This document shows, piece after piece, positions 25,803 through 33,976 of a stretch of 34,546 nucleotides of DNA (the stretch's first letter is position 1; the number at the start of each line of letters is the position of its first letter). Under the pieces are notes generated by a model, which did no database searches, was not told the DNA's origin, and saw nothing but the letters and a program-made list of their open reading frames with translations. Position numbers and translations under genes: made by a program. The stretch comes from Dictyobacter arantiisoli (GTDB lineage Bacteria; Chloroflexota; Ktedonobacteria; Ktedonobacterales; Ktedonobacteraceae): contig NZ_BIXY01000078.1 of NCBI RefSeq assembly GCF_008326305.1, positions 1 to 34,546 of the forward strand. Reading direction: 5' to 3'.

Positions 25803-26780
25803 TCACGTATGACGGTTTGGGTTGGGGAGCAGGGATTTTGCCCCTGAAGTGGAGATGCCTGTTGGTGTGCTGCCGGGGGTGACGGCGGGCGTTGGCGTTG
25901 GCGTAGGGGTAGCGTCGGGTAAGGGATCAGGGATGGAGCTGATGTCGAGTCCGGTGAACTCGACGCTGCTCTGGTCGGAGGACCAGCCGTTGTTGATGAA
26001 GAGGGCTATCTGCCCATGTGTGTAGTCGGGATCGCTGAGCTGCTGGATCTGGATATCGTTGATCCAGAGGGTCATCCGGGGACCGTTCATTTCGACTTTG
26101 AGCGAGTTCTGCTGGCCCAAGGGATGCATGTTGGTGTTTTTGGTGATACTGGCAAGCCGAAGTTCCTGGGAGGCTCCAACACTATCTAAATATTCTTTGG
26201 TGATGGTGACGATGTTGTTGCCGGAAATATCAATCCTATAGTCATGATCCAGGTTGCTATCGCCGCGTAAATAGAGGCCGACTGTGTCGTTGCCATCGGC
26301 TTTCAGGAAGTTGAAGGTGGCCGAGAGGGTATAGTCGCTCAGGGGAGAGAGGGTGGTGGTCGGTACATTCTCAATCAAGACCTTGTGGTTGGTGACCCCG
26401 AGCGTCATCTTGTTTTGTCCTACGATGCGTGTATAGCCAGCACTCCCATCCGGGCCCGTGGTTGCCCAGCCATTGTGATTATCGAGGAAGTTCTCGGTAA
26501 ACAGAGGGGCCGGCGTTGCGAATGGGGTGCCGGAATCGGAGGGAGAAAATCCTGCGGATGGAGAGGGCGAAGGGGTAGGGGTTGCAGTGGACGTCGCATG
26601 CCTGGCTGGCTTTGTCTCTGTCGCCAATACAGATGAGGTTGCCGTGGCACTGACATGGACGTCTCCAACGCTCTGAATCCTGCTGGTAAATATGGCACTG
26701 CTTATCAATACAAGTAGGATTAAAGCAAGACAGACGAGCCACTTGAGTGGATTTCGCTGCTGCTTTTTTTTACTTCCCAT
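25803..26780 (-). CDS. Membrane-anchored protein with concanavalin/LamG-like jelly-roll domain
   Basis: 325 aa. After a basic start (MGSKKKQQR) a hydrophobic segment (residues ~12-31) is a signal anchor. A Ser/Thr/Pro-rich linker (~45-90) leads to a ~190-residue beta-rich domain starting FTENFLDNHNGWA and containing DYTLSATFNF, GLYLRGD and NSLKVEMNGPRMTLWIND. That layout is typical of LamG/DUF1080-like sugar-binding jelly rolls. A second linker of TPTPTP repeats ends the protein. It is probably exposed outside the membrane and binds carbohydrate; no catalytic residues can be named. Possibly monocistronic. Confidence 0.65.
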   Translation of the reverse strand: MGSKKKQQRNPLKWLVCLALILLVLISSAIFTSRIQSVGDVHVSATATSSVLATETKPARHATSTATPTPSPSPSAGFSPSDSGTPFATPAPLFTENFLDNHNGWATTGPDGSAGYTRIVGQNKMTLGVTNHKVLIENVPTTTLSPLSDYTLSATFNFLKADGNDTVGLYLRGDSNLDHDYRIDISGNNIVTITKEYLDSVGASQELRLASITKNTNMHPLGQQNSLKVEMNGPRMTLWINDIQIQQLSDPDYTHGQIALFINNGWSSDQSSVEFTGLDISSIPDPLPDATPTPTPTPAVTPGSTPTGISTSGAKSLLPNPNRHT

Positions 26781-26818
26781 AGCGGTGAATTGCTCCCTTA
26801 ATTAAATATCTATATTAT

Positions 26819-26855
26819 TAAACGAAATTTACGGTTTTTCGTCTCACTTCGTTTA
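26819..26855. promoter_or_regulatory. Inverted repeat upstream of the jelly-roll gene
   Basis: TAAACGAA (26819-26826) and TTCGTTTA (26848-26855), 21 bases apart, in the AT-rich region 40-75 bases before the start. Possible operator; nothing else was recognised in the 290-base gap up to 27070. Confidence 0.3.
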
Positions 26856-27070
26856 TTTATGTTCTTCCTTTGCCTGCACTCTCATTCCTGTCAGACCGCA
26901 AGGTGGCAGCATGACAATCTGTTGCTCCTAATCAGCATGTACGCAGCGCTTCGCGTTGAGTTGAGATACCTGTACTTATGGTAAACCTTTTCACCTATAA
27001 CTAAAATACGCGCACACTCTCCCTGATCGTTGCAAGATAGGATTCCTTCATCCTCGCTGGCCTCGGACTG

Positions 27071-27694
27071 CTAGAGCAGATGGGCTGTTTCGTCTGGTTG
27101 GTGCGCGATGTTTGCGTTCAGGAGCAAGCCATCGGTGATGATTTGACGATACATGGTAATGACTTGTTGTACACTCAGCCGTCCATTGGGACGAAACCAG
27201 GTTGCGACCTCCGTACACATGGCGATAATGGCGTAGGATGTAATTTTGATATCGCTGTGCCGGAACACCTCACGCTCCATACCATCACGTAACAGCTCCT
27301 GTAACAGCGACTCATAGGTATCGCGCAAGGTCAGGATGTAGGGACGTTGTGCCTCATCGAGGGCACGCATCTCGGTGTCGATGATAAAAAACTCGTCCTT
27401 ATAGGTCGTGTGCAGGCGAATATGATTGGCTATGGCCTCATGCAAACGCTGAACTGGATCATCGGTGGTGCGGAGAATATGTTCGAGGCTGGCGTTGAGC
27501 CGCTGCATGGATGTTTCCATGATCTCCACCAGCAGTGCCTGTTTGTTTGGATAATGGTGGTAGATACTGGCGGCCTGTATCCCCGCCATGCGTGCGATAT
27601 CACGCAAAGGGGCGGCATGGTAGCCATATTGCGCAAAAAGTTGCACTGCGGCCGCTAAAATACTGTCTCGCATCGAACGGCCTTCGGGCCGCAT
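27071..27694 (-). CDS. TetR/AcrR-family transcriptional regulator
   Basis: 207-aa repressor-type protein. The N-terminal helix-turn-helix is clear: RDSILAAAVQLFAQYGYHA, then LRDIARMAGI and SIYHHYPNKQALL. The C-terminal ~150 residues form the ligand-binding helical domain and resemble the TetR_C group found with fatty-acid and acyl-CoA regulators (inferred). ATG 27694 has GAGGGA at 8-base spacing; the GTG two codons earlier is too close to that site. An IS607 element now sits about 80 bases upstream. The hydrolase and membrane protein beyond the IS are on the same strand and may once have formed one operon with it. Confidence 0.88.
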   Translation of the reverse strand: MRPEGRSMRDSILAAAVQLFAQYGYHAAPLRDIARMAGIQAASIYHHYPNKQALLVEIMETSMQRLNASLEHILRTTDDPVQRLHEAIANHIRLHTTYKDEFFIIDTEMRALDEAQRPYILTLRDTYESLLQELLRDGMEREVFRHSDIKITSYAIIAMCTEVATWFRPNGRLSVQQVITMYRQIITDGLLLNANIAHQPDETAHLL

Positions 27695-27770
27695 AAGCAC
27701 AATCCCTCATTTCTCTGAATCTATTTCTATTGTACCAGAAATGAAGGGTAATTAATAGATAAACAAAATA

Positions 27771-27799
27771 TTGACATTTATAGACGTTTATGCTAATCT
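27771..27799 (+). promoter_or_regulatory. IS607 promoter giving a leaderless tnpA mRNA
   Basis: TTGACA (27771-27776), 17 bases, TAATCT (27794-27799). The expected start is about 7 bases further on, at the A of the tnpA ATG (27806). There is no Shine-Dalgarno before this ATG. Confidence 0.5.
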
Positions 27800-27805
27800 A
27801 TCCTC

Positions 27806-28387
27806 ATGAGATTAAGCGCCTACGCAAAAAAGATGGGTATCAGCTATAAGACCGCATTCCGATGGTGGAAAGCTGGGAAGCTCGATGCCTATCAACTTGA
27901 TACAGGAACGATCATTGTACGAGAGCCAGCACAAGCACAAGAAGCCTTGGGTGTTGCGCTCTATGCTCGTGTCTCTTCAGCAGACCAGAAAGAGGATCTA
28001 GAGCGGCAGATGCAACGGCTGAAGGATTATGCTGCATCACGAGGCTATCATGTGACCAAGATGGTCAGCGAGATCGCATCAGGGCTCAATGATAGTCGCC
28101 CGAAACTCATGAAAATCTTAACTGATGTCAGTATCGGTCGTATTGTCGTCGAGCATCGCGATCGGTTGACACGTTTCGGATTTCATTATATTGAACAACT
28201 TTTAGCGCTTCAAGGTCGGAAGCTGGAAGTGATCTTTCCTGGTGATACAAATAATGAGCTGGTGGATGATTTCATCGCAGTCATCACGAGTATGGCTAGT
28301 CGCATTTATGGACGGAGAACGTCAAAACGCCGTGCAGAAAAAATTAAACACTGCGTCGAGCAAGCTATGAAGGCTGAGGACGAGTAA
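27806..28387 (+). CDS. tnpA: IS607 transposase TnpA (serine recombinase)
   Basis: 193 aa. A MerR-type helix-turn-helix at the N-terminus (AKKMGISYKTAFRWWKAGKL) is followed by a small serine-recombinase catalytic domain with YARVSS (catalytic Ser57), and later HRDRLTRFGF. The N-terminal position of the DNA-binding domain is the mark of the IS607 family. It catalyses strand exchange through a circular intermediate. No residues appear lost, so it may be active. It ends 8 bases before tnpB. Confidence 0.93.
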   Translation: MRLSAYAKKMGISYKTAFRWWKAGKLDAYQLDTGTIIVREPAQAQEALGVALYARVSSADQKEDLERQMQRLKDYAASRGYHVTKMVSEIASGLNDSRPKLMKILTDVSIGRIVVEHRDRLTRFGFHYIEQLLALQGRKLEVIFPGDTNNELVDDFIAVITSMASRIYGRRTSKRRAEKIKHCVEQAMKAEDE

Positions 28388-28395
28388 GGATGCTG

Positions 28396-29526
28396 ATGAT
28401 ACGCGGATATAAGACCGAGTTGGATCTCAATAACGCCCAGAGAACGCTCTGCCTCAAGCATGCTGGTGCTGCCCGTTACAGCTACAACTGGGGTTTGAAA
28501 CGCTACCAAGAGGAATATCAAGCCGGTCGAAAAGCACCATCTGCGATCAGCCTGCATAAAGAGTTGAATGTCCTCAAGCAAACTGAACTCCCCTGGATGT
28601 ATCAAGTATCGAAGTGTGCGCCACAGGAAGCCCTGCGCAATCTAGAAAAAGCGTTCAAGAACTTCTTTGGGAAGGCGAAGCTAAAAACACAGGGCAAGTA
28701 TCGTGGCAAGCTTGGCTATCCTCGCTTCAAATCCAAGAAGAAGGGGATTGGCTCCTTCCGCTTGACGGGGGCCATTCATGTCTTTGAGGATCAGATCCAA
28801 CTTCCCCGCCTGGGCACGGTGCGGTTGTCTGAGCATGGATATATTCCCATGACGGCAAAGGTCTTAGCGGCAACGGTATCAGAGCAGGCGGGCCGCTGGT
28901 TCGTCAGTGTCCAGGTGGAGGAAACCGCCCCCGACCCGATCAATGCGACAGGCCCCGTGATCGGGATTGATTTGGGTATCAAGACACTGGCAACGGCGTC
29001 CAATGGGACCGTGATTGCAAACCCCAAAGCGCTACGCTCCAATCTCAAGAAGCTGAGACGGGCTTCTCGTCAGCATTCCCGCAAACAGAAGGGAAGCAAG
29101 AATCGAGCAAAGGCAACACGCAAACTGGCTCGATTGCATGTTCACATTGCCAATATCCGCAAAGATGCCCTGCACAAAGCCACCTCGCAACTGGTGATGA
29201 AAACCAAGTCACCTGATGTGAGGCCTGCCGTAATAGTGTTGGAGGATCTCAATGTGTCAGGCATGCTCAAAAATGGACGCCTTTCACGAGCGATTGCCGA
29301 TGTTGGTTTTGCTGAGTTCCGTCGCCAGGTCGAATACAAGGCTCAGCAAGTGGGCATCATGGTGAAATGTGTTTCTCGCTGGGAACCTTCCAGCAAGACC
29401 TGCTCAAGTTGCAAAGTGGTCCGAGAAAAACTGGATTTAAGTGAACGGACTTTTGTCTGCCATGCATGTGGTTTGGTCATTGACCGTGATTTGAATGCAT
29501 CATACAACCTGGCAGACTTAGCTTGA
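28396..29526 (+). CDS. tnpB: TnpB RNA-guided nuclease of IS607
   Basis: 376 aa from ATG 28396 (TAAGG at 6-base spacing); an ATG two codons earlier is possible. The RuvC-type active site is complete: Asp192 in GIDLGIKT, Glu283 in LEDLNV and Asp363/365 in DRDLNAS. The zinc finger CSSC...CHAC (Cys336, 339, 355, 358) lies between them. TnpB proteins use an RNA made from the 3' end of the element to cut DNA at the donor site and so keep the element in place. All key residues present suggests an active nuclease. Confidence 0.93.
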   Translation: MIRGYKTELDLNNAQRTLCLKHAGAARYSYNWGLKRYQEEYQAGRKAPSAISLHKELNVLKQTELPWMYQVSKCAPQEALRNLEKAFKNFFGKAKLKTQGKYRGKLGYPRFKSKKKGIGSFRLTGAIHVFEDQIQLPRLGTVRLSEHGYIPMTAKVLAATVSEQAGRWFVSVQVEETAPDPINATGPVIGIDLGIKTLATASNGTVIANPKALRSNLKKLRRASRQHSRKQKGSKNRAKATRKLARLHVHIANIRKDALHKATSQLVMKTKSPDVRPAVIVLEDLNVSGMLKNGRLSRAIADVGFAEFRRQVEYKAQQVGIMVKCVSRWEPSSKTCSSCKVVREKLDLSERTFVCHACGLVIDRDLNASYNLADLA

Positions 29527-29657
29527 GCATGGGAGTACCGTGAGTTACACGGGATTGAAGCCTGTGGACAGGGCGGCTCTGGCTTGGTAGCAATACCAAG
29601 TGAAACTGCCCTGGATGAAGCAGGAACCGAACATCAAATGTGGCTTGTCCATAAATG
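29527..29657 (+). ncRNA. Probable omega RNA (reRNA) of the IS607 TnpB
   Basis: The non-coding 3' end of the element is highly structured: CCGTG 29538-29542 with CACGG 29548-29552; CAGGGC 29569-29574 with GCCCTG 29608-29613, enclosing CTTGGTA-GCAA-TACCAAG (29583-29600, a GNRA tetraloop). TnpB guide RNAs arise here, with the guide in flanking DNA just past the right end (from about 29658). The RNA may begin inside tnpB. Position and structure support the call; the sequence was not compared with a model. Confidence 0.6.
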
Positions 29658-29687
29658 GGTAAGTTTCGGATAACGGATGCGTATATA

Positions 29688-29975
29688 TTAGCGGGTAACC
29701 CGATTCAATTGCTCGTCACGGCGTACGAGCAAGCTGAGATGAGCAATGAGCAGGACCGCGAGGATGGCGATCCAAAGCGCGGCAATCGGCGCGAAGAGCC
29801 GCCCCCACAGCCAGAGTCCCAACCATCCACCCGTCCAGGCACCTATCCCACCGCCAATCACCAGAATGTACCATGGGCAGTGCGCTCCTGGCCGTGCTCC
29901 CAGCGCGACAAAACCGATGATAAGACCCGCACCAAACCAGAACAGTGATTGCAGGAGTAGATTCATAATGGTCAT
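29688..29975 (-). CDS. Small membrane protein, possibly GlsB/YeaQ-like
   Basis: 95 aa with three hydrophobic segments and a Gly-rich middle (IGGGIGAWTGGWLGLWLWG), which recalls the small GlsB/YeaQ/YmgE transglycosylase-associated membrane proteins. The ATG at 29975 has AAAGG 7 bases upstream. It follows the alpha/beta hydrolase by only 19 bases on the same strand, so the two are co-transcribed. Its stop lies about 30 bases from the end of the IS607 element. Function unknown. Confidence 0.6.
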   Translation of the reverse strand: MTIMNLLLQSLFWFGAGLIIGFVALGARPGAHCPWYILVIGGGIGAWTGGWLGLWLWGRLFAPIAALWIAILAVLLIAHLSLLVRRDEQLNRVTR

Positions 29976-29994
29976 GATCGCCTTTCTTTGCTTC

Positions 29995-31239
29995 TCAGCC
30001 TACAGACGACAACAGGTGGTCGAGCAGCAGAAAGAGCTGGGTGCCATCCCCTAATACCTGTCCTATCTGGAGTCCTGAGCGTACTTCAACATGATCAAAA
30101 ATATGAAATTCGACATACTCATGGGAATGATGCAGGCGCGTCAGGGCGGCAGCGAAGGCGCGTGTCTCGGTAACAGGCAGGGATGCATCATTCCGATCAT
30201 GGAGCAGGAAGATGGGTGCCTGGATCTGCGCCAGTACACGGCGTGGCGACAATGTATCCAGCAGGGACTGGACGTTGGGCGGTAAGGCCGCCATATTCGC
30301 GTCAACCCGTTGCGGCTGATCTCCTTTGAGGAGATGATAGATGGCTTGCGCGCCTGGTGAGAATTGCGCCAGTTCAGCATTGCTCAGCGGCGCTCCCTGG
30401 GGTGCAAGGGCGGCTGTGATACTACTCTGCTCGGAAGTTGAAAGGTATTGTGTGGTCATATTTGCCAGCACCCCGATAGGGATAGCGATGGGATGCCAGG
30501 CTTCGTGCTTGCCATCGATCAGCAGACTGCGACTCCCGAAGGTGTGAACGAGGGTACGGGTATCAAAGTAGCCCCCAAAAGCCGTAATCGAAGCGACCTG
30601 CGTGCGGATACGCGGATCGGCTGCTGCAAAGCACATCAAGGGCACACCACCGCTGAACGCGATGATCCCGCTGCGCCGTCCTTGCAGCGCTGGTAGATCT
30701 TGGAGCGTGAGAAACGCCTGTACTGTCGCGTCGCTATCCTGCGCCGAGATCATATAGTTCATCAGCGTCGGCGTCGTCATATTCATCACCACCATGCCGC
30801 TGCGAGCCAGTGCCTCCGACAGATTGATCAACTGCGGCACCTGTCGATTATCCCCCACGCCGGACACGATCAGCAATCCACCCCGCGCCCCCGCCAGTTG
30901 TGGACTCGACGTCGTTGGCGCATATATATCGAGATAGACAGGACCACTCCGGGACTGCATCTGCCGTTGTGTATGCTGGATAGGATTGCCAACCGCCAGC
31001 AATATGCCCGGCTGGGAGGCAGAAATCAGGGCCGGCAAGACAAAGGCCGCTCGTACCGCCGCACGTCCCTGCGGGAAAACCGTCAGGTAGAATCCTGGCA
31101 CAAGAATCAGCAATAAACAGCCCCGTAATAGTAGTGTTAGCAGGCGCCGCCCGCGTTGGTACCATCGGCCAGCCGCCCGCGCCCGCGTTGCTTTCGCCAC
31201 CTGCTGTGAACCATCTGCAGCATCACGTTTCGACATCAT
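29995..31239 (-). CDS. Membrane-anchored alpha/beta hydrolase
   Basis: 414 aa from ATG 31239 (AAGGA upstream; the next codon is also ATG). A basic N-terminus (to ~residue 32) precedes one hydrophobic anchor (LLTLLLRGCLLLILVPGFYL). The catalytic domain has a nucleophile elbow IAFSGGVPL, an acid in HDRNDASLP and a late His in IFDHVE, in the order expected for the Ser-Asp-His triad. Serine hydrolases of this kind act as esterases or acyl transferases; no substrate can be given. It heads a unit with the small membrane protein and, before IS607 arrived, probably the TetR gene. Confidence 0.72.
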   Translation of the reverse strand: MMSKRDAADGSQQVAKATRARAAGRWYQRGRRLLTLLLRGCLLLILVPGFYLTVFPQGRAAVRAAFVLPALISASQPGILLAVGNPIQHTQRQMQSRSGPVYLDIYAPTTSSPQLAGARGGLLIVSGVGDNRQVPQLINLSEALARSGMVVMNMTTPTLMNYMISAQDSDATVQAFLTLQDLPALQGRRSGIIAFSGGVPLMCFAAADPRIRTQVASITAFGGYFDTRTLVHTFGSRSLLIDGKHEAWHPIAIPIGVLANMTTQYLSTSEQSSITAALAPQGAPLSNAELAQFSPGAQAIYHLLKGDQPQRVDANMAALPPNVQSLLDTLSPRRVLAQIQAPIFLLHDRNDASLPVTETRAFAAALTRLHHSHEYVEFHIFDHVEVRSGLQIGQVLGDGTQLFLLLDHLLSSVG

Positions 31240-31696
31240 GTCAGTCCTTCTCTCCTGCACAGCTCCTCAAAACAAGCGTGCTCCATCGATCATCACCACC
31301 TTAGTATACAGGGATGCTCAAGGAGCCAACAGGGTCAAATGCCCTATTTTGCCAGAGGCATGGAGAGGATAGAGGTGATGCACTATCCTCGATCTACAGA
31401 AAGCTACATAAATAAAATATCTGTTTCCTGCAGCAGCAGCATCAACATCTGGAGCAAATTCATCTCGCATACAATTAAAACTAGACCTACCACTCAATAA
31501 ATTTGATCAACTGTTGACCCTCACGCCACCCCAGAGGACCATATCCATTCCAGATAGCATCCAACTCAGCAGCCTTTAGGAAAAATCAACGCCCCCGACC
31601 CGTATCTCGTTTCTCACCGTCAAGATGATGGATACAAGAGATACTGGGCCGGGGGCGTTGACCGATCAACATGCCGCCTCAGCGTTATGAGCGGTA
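31240..31696. other. Intergenic region with a terminator
   Basis: No complete gene. A minus-strand stretch near 31478-31575 reads without stops as ELDAIWNGYGPLGWREG and on to FIEW before TAG; it lacks a start and may be a gene remnant or chance. The strong terminator at 31586 serves the gene at 31697. Confidence 0.35.
31586..31661 (-). terminator. Long rho-independent terminator
   Basis: Arms 31586-31608 and 31638-31661 pair over about 22 bp (one mismatch, one bulge), including a CGCCCCCG/CGGGGGCG core. On the minus strand the stem is followed by GATTTTTCC. Located 36 bases after the acidic protein's stop. Confidence 0.85.
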
Positions 31697-32110
31697 TTAT
31701 TTCTCGTCGATATCTGCCCCACCCTCACTATCGTGATCGACATCAATATCATCCTCATCCGAGACGAGGCCGAGATAGACACTCATCCAGCCCGCAACAA
31801 AGTGCGCGCGCCACAGTCCTTGCTCGAATGGATTCAGGTCGCTCGGAAGCAGATGATCAATGATCATGGTGAATTGTTTATCATCCAAAGGCACAGGATT
31901 GGCACAGTTATTATCCGTCATAAAGGCCAGATGTGCTCGAATACCCATGCGGTAACCCAGTTCGACGGAACTTTCATAGATTGTTTGTTCGGACACGCCA
32001 ATACGGATACGCTTGCCGAAAGGGAGATCAGTTCCAGGAGAATAGATCAAATCCCCTATCTTTTCCAGGGGTGGTGGCGGAACTTCATGTGATCGGGATG
32101 AGAAAGACAT
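31697..32110 (-). CDS. Acidic hypothetical protein
   Basis: 137 aa, no signal peptide. The N-terminal two thirds look like a small globular fold with several aromatic residues (IYESSVELGYRMGIRAHLAF; GLWRAHFVAGWMSVYLG). The C-terminal ~22 residues are almost all Asp, Glu, Ser and Gly, an unusual acidic tail. I do not recognise the family. The start at 32110 has AGGTTTAAAG upstream, only a modest ribosome site. It has its own strong terminator, which supports a real single-gene transcript. Confidence 0.6.
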   Translation of the reverse strand: MSFSSRSHEVPPPPLEKIGDLIYSPGTDLPFGKRIRIGVSEQTIYESSVELGYRMGIRAHLAFMTDNNCANPVPLDDKQFTMIIDHLLPSDLNPFEQGLWRAHFVAGWMSVYLGLVSDEDDIDVDHDSEGGADIDEK

Positions 32111-32627
32111 TCTTTAAACCTGCTTTCTGCGTATGCACCTATATTTTACTGGACAATAGAAGATAAGAGAACACGAATCTACTACAAAGCACGTCGAGCG
32201 CTGCATGAAATAACGAATCTCAGCCTTTGAAATGTCGCGTCCAGAAAAAAAATATCATTCCCTTCCTTAGGAACGCTACCTACCACATCAGTGGGTAGGG
32301 TTTTATTGTACATTCAATCCATGCTAAAAACAAATCTATGAGCTCTCTGGAATTTTCTATTACTTTTTGGTGAGTTCTTTTTCGTTTTTTACTCGATAAA
32401 AAATATAATTGTTTCTTGTTCAACAGTCCCTTTATAAGCGACGAAAACGGAAAACTATTGACACAGTTGAATGATTCTGTTTCTACTGCCCGGAAGGCTC
32501 TTGTGTTATATGCTATATAAGCAGTAATAGAAGATTAAAGCTGTGTTGTGCGATGGGCGTTTGCTAGAAAAATGGTATTGTTAGCTAGCAATAGTGCAAA
32601 TTTTCATAAAAACCGCTATACTAATAG
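32111..32627. other. AT-rich intergenic region of 517 bases
   Basis: No gene seen. Possible promoter TTGACA (32458-32463), 18 bases, TCTACT (32482-32487), and a closer TATACT (32617-32622) with a poor -35, both facing the hemolysin III gene. A plus-strand terminator-like hairpin is listed separately. Confidence 0.4.
32279..32304 (+). terminator. Terminator-like hairpin with no upstream gene
   Basis: CCTACCAC (32279-32286) pairs with GTGGGTAGG (32291-32299) with one bulged G and loop ATCA, followed by G-TTTT. No plus-strand gene precedes it within the gap. Confidence 0.4.
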
Positions 32628-33350
32628 ATGTACTCTAAAAGGACTGGTGATGATACGGTGACGAATCAAGAGATACAGGTAGATGAGATTATTGAGACGA
32701 AAGTGAAGCCATTATTACGCGGCTGGTTTCATGCGGTTGCGGCGGTTGCGGCGGTTATCCTGACGATTGTCCTCTGCTGGTACAGTCGAGCAGATGTGCC
32801 ACGTTTTCTCTCGTTGCTCGTCTTTGGACTGAGCATGATCGAGATGTATACGGTAAGCGCGATCTATCATATTGTGCATTGGGAGCCGCAGCAGCGCCGC
32901 ATCTGGCGCTCACTGGATCATGCCAATATTTTCGTCTTAATCGCAGGCACCTACACGCCGCTCTGCTTCAACATCCTTTCCGGTTGGGTACGGATTGTCC
33001 TGTTGATCACCATCTGGCTACTGGCACTGGCGGGCGTCATTTTTGCGCTCTTCCCCTACGCCCTGCGCCTCCCGAAATGGTTCAGCGCCTCCCTCTATAT
33101 TCTGATGGGCTGGATTGTCATTCTCGCCCTGCCCGCCTTCCTGCAAGTCCTCCCCTGGTCCTTCATCTTCACCCTCTTATCGGGTGGTATCCTCTACACC
33201 ATAGGTGCCGTTGTCTACGCAACCCGCTGGCCCAATCCCTTCCCCAAATTCTTCGGCTATCATGAAATCTTCCATCTCTTTGTCATCGCCGGCAGCATCT
33301 CCTTCGTCGCCAGTGTCTGGATCTGGGCCCTCCACTTCCCCCGCGTCTGA
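32628..33350 (+). CDS. Hemolysin III / PAQR (CREST superfamily) membrane protein
   Basis: 240-aa protein with seven hydrophobic segments. The conserved metal-site residues of the family are visible: SAIYHIVHW (Ser-X3-His), LDHANIFVLIAGTYTP, and YHEIFHLFVIAG near the C-terminus (His-X3-His). Members are YqfA/YplQ-like proteins; a role in membrane-lipid homeostasis is discussed, and 'hemolysin' is historical. The ATG at 32628 lies almost on a TATACT box, so the true start could be GTG 32658 (GGTGAT upstream), which would give 230 aa. It stands alone. Confidence 0.87.
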   Translation: MYSKRTGDDTVTNQEIQVDEIIETKVKPLLRGWFHAVAAVAAVILTIVLCWYSRADVPRFLSLLVFGLSMIEMYTVSAIYHIVHWEPQQRRIWRSLDHANIFVLIAGTYTPLCFNILSGWVRIVLLITIWLLALAGVIFALFPYALRLPKWFSASLYILMGWIVILALPAFLQVLPWSFIFTLLSGGILYTIGAVVYATRWPNPFPKFFGYHEIFHLFVIAGSISFVASVWIWALHFPRV

Positions 33351-33457
33351 TCAGGCACAAATGGGGAGTGATGCTTGTAGGATGAACCGAAAGGCGAGCT
33401 ACGTTTTTGTTCTTTATTGCCTTATATAAGAGTTATGACAGGTAGCAGAGATGAATT

Positions 33458-33757
33458 GTGTTTGGTACCATCGGCGAGGCCCATGTAACCCTCTCATTGG
33501 GAAATCTCCGCTGCTATAAAGGTGTCGCCTGTGTGGATCAAGAACGCGGTGGCGGCTACGCAAAATATAGCTCCTGGGAACAAGGCTTTCACGACTGGTA
33601 TGCGCTCATCCACAACTACTATGTCGCTAGAGGACTGACCACCATCGACAAAGTGATCCCAGTATACGCGCCGACTCCGAACAATGCAGACGCAGGCTAT
33701 ATTCAGTCTATCAAACATATCATCGATACCTGGCACGCTGGCAGCATCATGAAATAG
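33458..33757 (+). pseudogene. Fragment of a glucosaminidase-type peptidoglycan hydrolase
   Basis: The frame begins FGTIGEAHVTLSLGNLRCYK and continues with GYAKYSSWEQGFHDWYALI, DKVIPVYAPTPNN and YIQSIKHIIDTW. This matches the second half of the glucosaminidase (Flg_hh/LytG-like) domain. In intact relatives a catalytic Glu sits just before the FGT, in a (H/K)ESSFG motif. Here an in-frame TGA lies just upstream and no other frame encodes the missing half, so the fragment lacks the catalytic residue and signal peptide. It is almost certainly inactive. Confidence 0.7.
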
Positions 33758-33814
33758 AAGCAAATGATGGGTAATGTGGGCATTGCACAGAGTTGGATAT
33801 TACCGAACGTTAAT

Positions 33815-33880
33815 GATGATTTCCGTACGAGTAACGGGAAAACAGGATTCCGCTGCAGTGTTGTGCTGCACCTACATGAA
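33815..33880 (-). repeat. Diverged copy 10 of the dispersed repeat
   Basis: CCGTACGAGTAACGGGAAAA at one end and GTGCTGCACCTACATGAACC at the other match the ends of the unit; the centre is different (GATTCCGCTGCAG). Confidence 0.45.
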
Positions 33881-33976
33881 CCTTTATAGGGAGGATGAGA
33901 TGATCTTTTCCATTTTTGTGGCAAGTAAAGAGAATGCCATTATATGATTGTGTATTGTTTCGGAAAGGTGGTTCTC

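Larger units (their letters stand above)
27775..29658 (+). mobile_element. IS607-family insertion sequence (about 1.9 kb)
   Basis: Complete-looking element with tnpA (serine recombinase) and tnpB. Imperfect inverted ends were found: CATTTATAGAC at 27775-27785 and CATTTATGGAC on the minus strand at 29647-29657, 10 of 11 matching. Exact junctions are uncertain because IS607 elements lack long terminal repeats and make no target duplication. Confidence 0.7.
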
